From positions 5,763,787 to 5,827,786 of the forward strand of contig NZ_LT840184.1 in the NCBI RefSeq assembly GCF_900177425.1: DNA of 64,000 nucleotides. Reading direction: 5' to 3'. This DNA comes from Paenibacillus uliginis N3/975. Its GTDB lineage: Bacteria; Bacillota; Bacilli; Paenibacillales; Paenibacillaceae. How positions within the stretch are numbered: the first letter of the stretch is position 1; each line of letters starts with the position of its first letter. The notes under the pieces are model-generated. The model was not told the origin of the DNA and did not search any database. It was given only the letters and a program-made list of their open reading frames with translations. A program made the position numbers and the translations under genes. Below are positions 54,073 through 61,707 of the stretch, piece by piece.

Positions 54073-54687
54073 CTATATCGCTGATGTATCTACAAACAGC
54101 GTATCCACAAAACTTCTGCAATACTCATCGGCAATCTGCTCCGCACTGTATCCCTTATCGCGCATATACAGAATAATATCAGCCCGTGGAAGTGAAGACA
54201 GTAATATGGATGTGAATTCCGGATCCATTGGCTTCAGCTCTCCTCGCTCAGCCGCATGCTCCAGAAGGCTTTTTATCTGTAATCGTAGATAAGTGAACGG
54301 CGGGTTTTCACACAGCTCGTTCTTGGTGTCCTCCAGTCGGCCGGTGGACAGTATAATCCGCAGCCATTCCAGATCTTCATTGAAGTGAAGAATCAATCTA
54401 GTCATAATAGTGCGAATCCGAACGGCAACCGATTCTTCACCGCTGCTCTGAAGGTAGTCATCCAATTCTTGCATAAATCGATCGATCTTCGCTTCCATCA
54501 GGGAGAAGCAAATTTTGCTCTTGCTAGGATAACGGCGATACAAGGTCCCTTGACCTATACCAGCTGTTTTCGCCACCTGATGCATGGAAACGTCCTCGAC
54601 TCCGTATTTATTAAATAAAGCTTGAGCCGTATCCAAGATTTTCCGACCTAATACGTCATACTGTTTTCTACTCGCCAATGCATGCAT
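54073..54687 (-). CDS. TetR/AcrR family repressor of the adjacent exporter
   Basis: A 204-residue repressor. The N-terminal helix-turn-helix is VSMHQVAKTAGIGQGTLYRRYPSK (shown in parts: VSMHQVAKTAGIGQ, GTLYRRYPSK). The remainder is an all-helical ligand domain. It lies 28 bp after the MFS exporter gene on the same strand, so both belong to one operon. Two identical palindromes upstream of the exporter are its probable binding sites, giving negative autoregulation relieved by a transported drug. The start is the ATG at 54687 next to AGAGAGGG; a TTG nine bases on would have better spacing. Confidence 0.85.
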   Translation of the reverse strand: MHALASRKQYDVLGRKILDTAQALFNKYGVEDVSMHQVAKTAGIGQGTLYRRYPSKSKICFSLMEAKIDRFMQELDDYLQSSGEESVAVRIRTIMTRLILHFNEDLEWLRIILSTGRLEDTKNELCENPPFTYLRLQIKSLLEHAAERGELKPMDPEFTSILLSSLPRADIILYMRDKGYSAEQIADEYCRSFVDTLFVDTSAI

Positions 54688-54715
54688 CCCTCTCTAATCG
54701 AATACACGGCAACCT

Positions 54716-56170
54716 TTATGCGGCGGACTTTTCTTCTGCGGACGGTGAATACGTACGCTTAACAAAGAAGCCCAGCACCAAGGCAACTACTGCAAGAACG
54801 AGTCCGGTTATAAAGGCACTATGAAGGCCTGCAACCATACTCTCCACCGGATTCAGATCCCCGGTCGTCTCAACGTAATTTTTAGCTCCTGCTGTCATGA
54901 TACTAATAAAGAGTGCCATACCAATAGCCCCTGCTACCTGCTGCAAGGTGCTCATAATCGCTGTTCCATGCGGATACAACAAACGTGGCAACTGATTCAA
55001 GGCCGTCGTCTGAGCAGGCATCATGACCATCGAAATTCCTATCATCATCATAACATGAAGGAAGATCACATAACCACCCGTCCATGAAGCATCAACGCGT
55101 GAGAATAGGAAGATGGCGATACACAAAAGAGTCAGCCCAGGTATAACCAAAACTCTCGGTCCGAATTTATCAAACAGCTTACCCGTAATCGGTGCCATCA
55201 GGCCATTGATAATTCCCCCAGGCATCATAACAAGACCTGCCGACAGCGCAGTTAGCCCCATCACTTTTTGCAGGAACAACGGCAGCATAATCATGGTCGA
55301 GAACATACTCATCATCAACACAAGCATCAGCACTGTCACCAATGAGAACATTGGATATTTGAATGTGCGCAGATCCAGCATAGGTTCCTTCATTCTTAAT
55401 TGACGCCATACGAAGAGCAGCAAACTGATGGCGCCTGCAGTAATACACCATACGACCTTCCAATCAGACCAGGTACCCTCTCCTGCACTACTGAAACCAT
55501 ACACAATCCCACCGAAACCAATCGTCGACAATATGATCGAGATGAAATCAACCTTCGGTTTCGTCAGTTCCGTAACGTTCTTCAGGTACATACTTGCAAA
55601 CAGAATCGAGAAAGCTGCAAGCGGAATGATAAGGAAAAATAACCAGCGCCAATTAAGCGCATCAACAATCAGTCCCGAAAGCGTAGGTCCGATGGCTGGG
55701 GCTGTCATCATAACCAATCCGATCATCCCCATCGCTGCTCCGCGATTTTGAGGCGGATAAATACTAAGTATCGTATTCATCAGAACTGGTAACAAAAGCC
55801 CTGTTCCGAAAGCCTGCAAGATACGACCGAACAGCAGCACCCCAAATACCGGTGAAAAACCACAAACAATCGTACCCATTAAAAATAACGTCATTGCGCC
55901 TATAAACATCTGCCTTGTTGAAAACCACAGCTGGAGCAATGCTGTCACCGGTACCAGAATCCCGACAACCAGCATGTAGGATGTTGACAGCCATTGAACC
56001 GTCGATTCCCCAATACCGAACTGCTCCATCAAGCTTGGGAAAGCAATATTCAGCAGTGTCTCATTTAAGATAGAAACGAATGCGCCAATAATCAGTGCAG
56101 CTACAATCGGCCCTCTTTTTATCTTGCTTAAATCAATTTTGGCCGAACTTGGCCCCACTCCCATATCCAA
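54716..56170 (-). CDS. DHA2-family (EmrB/QacA type) MFS drug exporter
   Basis: A 484-residue transporter with 14 membrane segments. It has the DHA2 motifs LNETLLNIAFPSL (motif D1), LLFGRILQAFGTGLLLPV and GPTLSGLIVDALNWRWLFFL (motif C/antiporter region). Such proteins expel lipophilic drugs by proton antiport. The likely start is TTG 56170 with GGAGG 8 bases upstream; an ATG follows two codons later at 56164. The open frame continues through the operators, which is meaningless. It is the first gene of the operon with the TetR repressor. Confidence 0.88.
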   Translation of the reverse strand: MDMGVGPSSAKIDLSKIKRGPIVAALIIGAFVSILNETLLNIAFPSLMEQFGIGESTVQWLSTSYMLVVGILVPVTALLQLWFSTRQMFIGAMTLFLMGTIVCGFSPVFGVLLFGRILQAFGTGLLLPVLMNTILSIYPPQNRGAAMGMIGLVMMTAPAIGPTLSGLIVDALNWRWLFFLIIPLAAFSILFASMYLKNVTELTKPKVDFISIILSTIGFGGIVYGFSSAGEGTWSDWKVVWCITAGAISLLLFVWRQLRMKEPMLDLRTFKYPMFSLVTVLMLVLMMSMFSTMIMLPLFLQKVMGLTALSAGLVMMPGGIINGLMAPITGKLFDKFGPRVLVIPGLTLLCIAIFLFSRVDASWTGGYVIFLHVMMMIGISMVMMPAQTTALNQLPRLLYPHGTAIMSTLQQVAGAIGMALFISIMTAGAKNYVETTGDLNPVESMVAGLHSAFITGLVLAVVALVLGFFVKRTYSPSAEEKSAA

Positions 56171-56197
56171 GACCTTATCCTCCCTTGTTTCTGTATG

Positions 56198-56246
56198 CGG
56201 ACAATTGTCCGGTAGTGCGTTTTTTATTTTATCGGACAATTGTCCG
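56198..56246. promoter_or_regulatory. Two identical TetR-type operators of the exporter operon
   Basis: CGGACAATTGTCCG occurs at 56198-56211 and again at 56233-56246, both perfect palindromes. Their centres are 35 bp apart. They lie 28-76 bp before the exporter start and would cover the promoter. Confidence 0.7.
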
Positions 56247-56304
56247 CGAGTCAATCCGAAAATTTATTTAAATTTTATGTACCAATTACATCGTATATTG
56301 TCAT

Positions 56305-56345
56305 CAAAAAAAAGATCCGCCAGCTTCATAGTCTGGTCAGATCCT
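56305..56345 (-). terminator. Terminator of the UgpQ-like gene
   Basis: On the minus strand GGATCTGACCAG pairs imperfectly with CTGGCGGATCTT and is followed by a run of eight T. It ends the 60292-56406 operon. Confidence 0.65.
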
Positions 56346-56405
56346 TCGCATCCTATATATTCTTCTATCAGATTCAATCTACCTTGATAGGTATTCGGTC
56401 AAGGA

Positions 56406-57125
56406 CTACATATTCAGAGCATGCTTCTCCTTGTATACCTTCGCCCATCCCTCCAAATTATTCGTAACGATGAGCAGTTCAGGATACTGCGCAAGAGATT
56501 CTAGTACCGCTTCATTGTCAGGCGTCCAGACGATGAGCTGGATGTCTCTCTTACGTGCTTCCTCCATAAACCGGGGTGTCACATACACATATTTTACAGA
56601 AACATAGCGTGCCCCAATCTCAGCCAAGTAAGGAAATACAGAGGGTGTTGCTCCGTAAATAACCAGACCCAGTTCAATATCAGAGTCAAGCTCTCGTGCC
56701 CGCTCTATCGAATAATGGTCGAATGAGGTCAAGAACACCTGCTTCTCCATCCCTGTTTCCTTCACGAGGTCGATGACCTTTTGTTCCAGGCCAGGATACG
56801 TATTGCCCATCTGCTTCAATTCAATATCAACGATCATCCGATCCTTGGCAAAACGCAGTGCTTCCTCCAACGTGGGAATGACTTCTCCCTGACCAGCATC
56901 CAGTTTACGAAGCTCCTCCAGCGTGAAGGACTTGATCTCTCCTGTCCCATTGGTCGTCCGGTTTACTGTCGGATCATGAATAACGACGGGCACACCGTCC
57001 TTCGTTAACTGGACATCCAGTTCCAGATGCGTAAAGCCCAGTTCCAACGCTTTCCGAAAAGCCAGCATCGTGTTCTCCGGATATTTTAGCGGATACCCTC
57101 TGTGGGCCAATCCCCGTACTTCCAT
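56406..57125 (-). CDS. ugpQ: Glycerophosphodiester phosphodiesterase (UgpQ-like)
   Basis: A 239-residue cytoplasmic GDPD TIM barrel with no signal peptide. The motifs are LAHRGYPLKYPENTMLAF (catalytic His, Arg), HLELDVQLTKDGVPVVIHD (metal Glu, Asp and second His) and MIVDIELK. It splits glycerophosphodiesters into glycerol 3-phosphate and an alcohol. It lies 24 bp after the second permease gene of a UgpBAE-like importer, so imported deacylated phospholipids would be cleaved inside the cell. A Pho box controls the operon. Confidence 0.9.
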   Translation of the reverse strand: MEVRGLAHRGYPLKYPENTMLAFRKALELGFTHLELDVQLTKDGVPVVIHDPTVNRTTNGTGEIKSFTLEELRKLDAGQGEVIPTLEEALRFAKDRMIVDIELKQMGNTYPGLEQKVIDLVKETGMEKQVFLTSFDHYSIERARELDSDIELGLVIYGATPSVFPYLAEIGARYVSVKYVYVTPRFMEEARKRDIQLIVWTPDNEAVLESLAQYPELLIVTNNLEGWAKVYKEKHALNM

Positions 57126-57149
57126 GCGCCATTCCCTCCATATGTGAAG

Positions 57150-58010
57150 TTATTTAAATGTCGAATTCGCCATAGCGGCTACGATATGCTTCTGCATGAC
57201 CGTAAATACAAGCACGATCGGTATAATCGCCATCACACTGGATGCCATAATGACATTGAAGAACATGGCTTCATTCCCCGCGATGGAATCCCGCAGCATG
57301 GCGATACCTACTGTCAGTACACGCATATTGTTGTCATTCGTCATGATCAAGGGCCAGAAATACGAGTTCCAGGATGAGATAAAGATCAGGACACCCATCG
57401 TGACAATGGTAGGCCTCGCCATCGGGAACAACAGTTTGTACAGAATAGAGAATCGTCCGGCTCCATCTACACGCGCCGCTTCTAACACGTCGTTGTTAAT
57501 CGATTTGAAGGCCTGCCTGAGCAGGAATATCGCATAGGCGGAAGCACCATGCGGCACGATGAGTGCCCAGAAGGTGTTCAGCCAATCAAGCTTGGACATC
57601 ATGACATACACTGGAACGAAAGTAACCTGCTCCGGTACAATCAGCGCTGCCAGAACCAGGAGAAACAGAGCATCCCGTCCCCAGAACCGTCCCTTGGCAA
57701 AAGCATATGCCGCCATCAATGCCACATTAAGCTGCAGAATAATAGTCCCCACCGCCATAATCAGCGTATTACTGAAGAATCGCGCGTAAGGGATGACCCG
57801 GAAAGCTTCTCCAAAGTTCTCCCAGGTAATGGTCTCCGGCCAGAATGTAGGAACAGCCATCCGCATCTCAGACTGTGTCTTGAACGCGCTAATCAGGAGC
57901 CAATACACCGGAAAGAACATGACCAGTGTCACAAGAACCGCTGCACTAATCCGAAGCAGCAGTAGCAGCTTGCGGTTTTTCGCCGATCCAGCCATATAAT
58001 TATCCTTCAT
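57150..58010 (-). CDS. ugpE: ABC transporter permease, UgpE-like
   Basis: A 286-residue MalG-type permease with six membrane segments and the EAA loop EAARVDGAGRFSILYKLLFP. The GXXYRFFSNT-like loop PYARFFSNTLIMA is typical of sugar or glycerol-phosphate importers. It overlaps the partner permease gene by 11 bp. The operon has no ATPase gene, so a shared ATPase (MsmX/UgpC type) must serve it. The Ugp assignment depends on the GDPD gene and the Pho box. Confidence 0.85.
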   Translation of the reverse strand: MKDNYMAGSAKNRKLLLLLRISAAVLVTLVMFFPVYWLLISAFKTQSEMRMAVPTFWPETITWENFGEAFRVIPYARFFSNTLIMAVGTIILQLNVALMAAYAFAKGRFWGRDALFLLVLAALIVPEQVTFVPVYVMMSKLDWLNTFWALIVPHGASAYAIFLLRQAFKSINNDVLEAARVDGAGRFSILYKLLFPMARPTIVTMGVLIFISSWNSYFWPLIMTNDNNMRVLTVGIAMLRDSIAGNEAMFFNVIMASSVMAIIPIVLVFTVMQKHIVAAMANSTFK

Positions 58011-58962
58011 AATGCACCTTCTTCCTGCTGACCAACCATTGAACCAATGTTAACAGCAATATAATGACGAATAGAATCATGACAAGCGCAGACGCCCTAC
58101 CTGTTTTAAACTCCGTGAAGGCCATCGTATAAATCCAATACACGATTGCGTTCGTTGCTTTAAGTGGACCGCCGTTGGTCATCACATCAATCGACTGGAA
58201 CACCTGCATTGACGATATAAAGCTTGTGATGACAAGGAACAGAGTCATTGGGGATAAGAGCGGCAGCGTGATATTGCGGAACTGCCTGAACTTGCTGGCT
58301 CCATCAATAGATGCTGCTTCGTAATACTCTGCCGGAATCCCGCGCATGCCTGCAATAAAGAGAATCATCGCGAAACCTACGCCCTTCCAGACCGAAACCG
58401 CGACTAGCGCCGGCAGTGCGGTAGAAGGATTGGTCAGCCATTCGACCGGATCCATTCCGAACCAAGATACAATCCCGTTTAGAAGTCCATATTGTCCGTT
58501 GTAAATCCATGTAAATACCATGGCCGCCACAACCATCGAGACATAATACGGCATAAAGATCACACCGCGCATAAAGCCGAATAGACGCGAAGATGAAACA
58601 TTGAGCAGCAGCGCCAGCAGCAGCCCTATGACAAGCGTGAATACAACATCCATCAAAGTGTACAAGAACGTGACCTGTAAGGACTGGTAAAAGTCCTCAT
58701 TGGTCAACAGGCGGGTATAGTTGTCAACACCCACAAATTTTTTCGCCGGACGCGTCATGTTCCAGTTCGTGAAGCTTATATAAATGGAATAGGCAAGTGG
58801 ATAATACAAGAACACGCCCATGAACAACAGTGCGGGGACAGCAAATGAAAAATCCTTCCATTTCTCGATCAGCGTGTGAGACATCCGTTTAGAGACCGAA
58901 GCGGTCGCCCGATTGGACGCCGCCTTTGTCACTTGATGATTGGTCTCCATAGGCTCACTCAT
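58000..58962 (-). CDS. ugpA: ABC transporter permease, UgpA-like
   Basis: A 320-residue MalF-type permease with six membrane segments, FVGVDNYTRLLTNEDFYQSL before the second, and the EAA loop EAASIDGASKFRQFRNITLP. The start ATG at 58962 lies inside the last codons of the solute-binding protein gene (ATGAGTGA), so translation is coupled. A second in-frame ATG at 58950 is an alternative. The N-terminal 45 residues are hydrophilic. Confidence 0.85.
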   Translation of the reverse strand: MSEPMETNHQVTKAASNRATASVSKRMSHTLIEKWKDFSFAVPALLFMGVFLYYPLAYSIYISFTNWNMTRPAKKFVGVDNYTRLLTNEDFYQSLQVTFLYTLMDVVFTLVIGLLLALLLNVSSSRLFGFMRGVIFMPYYVSMVVAAMVFTWIYNGQYGLLNGIVSWFGMDPVEWLTNPSTALPALVAVSVWKGVGFAMILFIAGMRGIPAEYYEAASIDGASKFRQFRNITLPLLSPMTLFLVITSFISSMQVFQSIDVMTNGGPLKATNAIVYWIYTMAFTEFKTGRASALVMILFVIILLLTLVQWLVSRKKVHYEG

Positions 58963-60292
58963 AGTCAGCCAGAATATCGTTGATCTTCTTGGCTGCATCC
59001 TGCATAAGTGGTGTCGGGTCTTTTTTGTTCAGTACCATTTCCCCTACAACTTCTTTGTAAACCTCACTGAATTCAGGATAAGCCGGGTGCTGCATGCGCG
59101 GTGTCACTTCATCGAAATGCTCGTATACCGCTCTGTACTGTGGCCATCTTTCGAAATATTGCTCGCCTTCCTCAGACTCAATGGCCGATTTTCTTGTCGG
59201 AAGGTAACCAACGGATTCAGCCCACTTGATATTGTGTTCAGCCGAAGTCATAAACTCAATGAACTTCCACGCTGCTTCTTTCTCCAGATCCTTGGCTCCA
59301 TCCATCATGACGATACCTGCGCCGCCAATGTTGGAGGTACGGACTTTGTCCCCAGGAAGGAAGGATACACCCACTTCAAAGTCTGCATTTTCACGGTACA
59401 TTTTGAGCATAGCGGAAGTATGCTGCACCATAGCAATCTCCCCATTCAAGAACATTTGACGCATGTTGTCAGAGGCACCTTTACCGAAGCCCATATGCAT
59501 GCTGCCGTCATTTTGCCATTTGTAGAAGTTCTGAATGTAACGAAGTGACTCTTCATTCTCAACAGCCGAGGCACTCAGGTCTTCAGTCAAAATTTGCCCA
59601 CCGCCGTTAATGTTCCAAGGATCATAGTACCAGGAATCCCAGCCTGGAACGGAGAAAGCATAACGTGTCGTTTTGCCGCCTTCTTTCTTCGCTACTTTTG
59701 CATTGAAGTCCTCAATCTCATCCCACTTCTGCGGCGGCTCTACGCCCAACTCGTCCAGTATCGTTTTGTTGTACACAAACACGCTGGTACTTACAATCAG
59801 AGGGAATCCATACTGCTTACTGTTATATGCGTAAGCGTTCAGCATCCCTTGGGAGAAATCGTCCATCTTCACTTCATCACGCTTGATCCATGGACTCAGG
59901 TCTGCAAATACACCGCTGTCCGCAAAGTTCGCTAGAGATGATACCTCAACGTTGGTTACAGCTGGTACATCATTCGCAGCTACTGCAGCCGACAGCTTCT
60001 TGTGAAGATCACCATAACCGCCCTGGAATACCGGCTCAACTGTGATATGAGGGTATTTCTTCTGGAACTCCGCAATCATATAGTCCAAGCCTTCAAGCTG
60101 GGCATCCGCATGTGAATGCCAATATTGGATTTTGATTGGAGTCGTGTCATTCTTCATATCCATCGAAGCAGCTTCCACATCATCCATGGAAACCTCTCCT
60201 CCGGCACTCTCACTTCCACCGCCGCCTCCGCATGCAGTGGAAATGACCATAAATACAGTCAGTAACGTCAACAACCATGTTTTCTTTTTCAT
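58955..60292 (-). CDS. ugpB: Extracellular solute-binding lipoprotein, UgpB-like
   Basis: A 445-residue family-1 binding lipoprotein. The signal peptide ends in the lipobox ISTAC (Cys21), followed by GGGGGSES. The mature part begins IKIQYWHSHADAQLEGLDYM, matching UgpB/MalE-type sugar and glycerol-phosphate binders. ATG 60292 was chosen over the open-frame start because it gives the lipoprotein signal; the ribosome site is weak (AAGGGG 14 bases upstream). It is the first gene of a four-gene operon (binding protein, two permeases, phosphodiesterase). The Pho box upstream supports glycerophosphodiester or glycerol 3-phosphate uptake in phosphate starvation. Confidence 0.85.
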   Translation of the reverse strand: MKKKTWLLTLLTVFMVISTACGGGGGSESAGGEVSMDDVEAASMDMKNDTTPIKIQYWHSHADAQLEGLDYMIAEFQKKYPHITVEPVFQGGYGDLHKKLSAAVAANDVPAVTNVEVSSLANFADSGVFADLSPWIKRDEVKMDDFSQGMLNAYAYNSKQYGFPLIVSTSVFVYNKTILDELGVEPPQKWDEIEDFNAKVAKKEGGKTTRYAFSVPGWDSWYYDPWNINGGGQILTEDLSASAVENEESLRYIQNFYKWQNDGSMHMGFGKGASDNMRQMFLNGEIAMVQHTSAMLKMYRENADFEVGVSFLPGDKVRTSNIGGAGIVMMDGAKDLEKEAAWKFIEFMTSAEHNIKWAESVGYLPTRKSAIESEEGEQYFERWPQYRAVYEHFDEVTPRMQHPAYPEFSEVYKEVVGEMVLNKKDPTPLMQDAAKKINDILADYE

Positions 60293-60559
60293 AGAATTTC
60301 TCTGGCCCCTTTTCGGATTATGTACTCTTCCTACCCCTTTAAAAACGCACAAAAAATAGAGACATCAAATGAGTGCAACCTAAGAGCCACCACCTCCTAA
60401 AAAGCTAAAGTAGTTGCTACTCGGGTTATCTCATCGTCTCCACCCCTAGCAAAATATGAGATTATAGTAAATTCATCAAATACATGGGGATTCATACTTC
60501 CAAAAACGCGTATCTCCTTTACCCGACATCCTTATGATAAAGCGACATAATCAAGCAGG

Positions 60560-60598
60560 TATTAACGGTATGTAAAATTTATGTAAACGACATATAAG
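60560..60598 (-). promoter_or_regulatory. Pho box (PhoP-binding site) of the ugp-like operon
   Basis: On the minus strand four hexamers follow the PhoP repeat TT(A/T)ACA with exact 11-bp spacing: CTTATA (60598-60593), TTTACA (60587-60582), TTTACA (60576-60571) and TTAATA (60565-60560). A -10-like TATCAT follows about 20 bp downstream. Confidence 0.7.
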
Positions 60599-60670
60599 TA
60601 CGACAATCGAAGATATTCTGACGAACAGAGACCCGCAGATAGAAAAAGTGCTATCGATAATAAAATAAAT

Positions 60671-60708
60671 AAGCCTGCACCCGTTACAATTCTGGGGCAG
60701 GCCTTTTG
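60671..60708 (-). terminator. Terminator of rbsK
   Basis: AAGCCTGCACCC pairs imperfectly with GGGGCAGGCCTT. T-rich tracts lie on both sides. The loop (CCGTTACAATTCT) is nearly the one at the ric terminator. Confidence 0.65.
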
Positions 60709-60756
60709 TTCTATTTGTTGTTACATCGTATTATTTTTTGAAAAATAGTCCCCCTC

Positions 60757-61686
60757 TCAGCCTCTTTTTACAGATCGAGAGACCATAAATGCCTGGATTT
60801 CCCCTTTTGAGGGGATGGAGGTTTGCGCTCCCGGCCTCGTAACCGACAGGGCTGCCGCCGCAGTAGCGAAGGTCAGCGCTTCTGTCGTCCCCAAGCCGTC
60901 CGCACAAGCGGCGGCGTATGCGCCGATAAACGTATCGCCCGCTGCCGTTGTATCGACTGGCTTCACGCGAAAGGCCGGCACAATAATCCGCTCTCCGAGC
61001 TTGTTCATATAGAAACAGCCCTGCTCTCCGAGTGTAATAATGACATTCGATGTCCCTCGACCAATGATATGCTCTGCCGCAGCCTCGGCGGAGATAACAT
61101 CATCGACCTTGACACCCGTGATGACGTTCGCCTCAGTCTCGTTCATAATGAGCGTATCCAGCTGGGGAAACAGCTCCTGAGGCATGTCTCTGGCAGGTGC
61201 GGGATTTAACCAGACGCGAACGCCAGCGGTACCCGCCGCACTTATGACATGCTGTGTCGTCTGCCACGGGATTTCGTTCTGGAGCAGTACGGCGTATACA
61301 CCGTCCCATTGAACCTCCACGTCAACATCGTCCCCTGTCAGCTTGCCATTCGCGCCCTCCGACAAGACAATGTTGTTCTCGCCTTCTTCATTAACGGTGA
61401 TGATCGCGAAGCCCGATGTGCCTTCTTTGCTTAAAATGGATTTAACTCCGACTTGACGGTCCTCCAAGCTTGCAACCAAGGTATCCCCAAAAGGGTCCAA
61501 GCCGACCGCCCCTACCATGGCGCAATCTGCCCCGGCCTGGGCCGTAGCAACCGCCTGGTTGGCCCCCTTCCCTCCCGGGAAGAACATCGTACCGCTGCTG
61601 TGAATAGTCTCGCCCGGCAGCGGAAATTGACTTACGCTGCTTACAACGTCCATATTAATACTTCCTATAACCAAAAGCTTTTGCAA
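60757..61686 (-). CDS. rbsK: Ribokinase
   Basis: A 309-residue PfkB-family kinase. It has GSINMDVV at the N-terminus, the signature GGKGANQAVATAQAG (residues about 39-53) and the catalytic DTTAAGDTFIGAY with anion hole and Asp base. Ribokinase phosphorylates D-ribose to ribose 5-phosphate. The start is TTG 61686, with GGAG 9 bases upstream. It follows the ADP-ribosylglycohydrolase-like gene by 21 bp, so ribose released by that enzyme could be the substrate. No ribose transporter is in the operon. Confidence 0.9.
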   Translation of the reverse strand: MQKLLVIGSINMDVVSSVSQFPLPGETIHSSGTMFFPGGKGANQAVATAQAGADCAMVGAVGLDPFGDTLVASLEDRQVGVKSILSKEGTSGFAIITVNEEGENNIVLSEGANGKLTGDDVDVEVQWDGVYAVLLQNEIPWQTTQHVISAAGTAGVRVWLNPAPARDMPQELFPQLDTLIMNETEANVITGVKVDDVISAEAAAEHIIGRGTSNVIITLGEQGCFYMNKLGERIIVPAFRVKPVDTTAAGDTFIGAYAAACADGLGTTEALTFATAAAALSVTRPGAQTSIPSKGEIQAFMVSRSVKRG

Positions 61687-61707
61687 CGTTTTCCGCTCCT
61701 TTCTTCT

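Larger units (their letters stand above)
60293..60756. other. 464-bp gap with the Pho-controlled promoter
   Basis: It holds the ugpB leader of about 235 bases, a possible -10 (TATCAT on the minus strand, 60539-60534), the Pho box at 60560-60598 and the rbsK terminator at 60671-60708. I see no gene. Confidence 0.5.
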
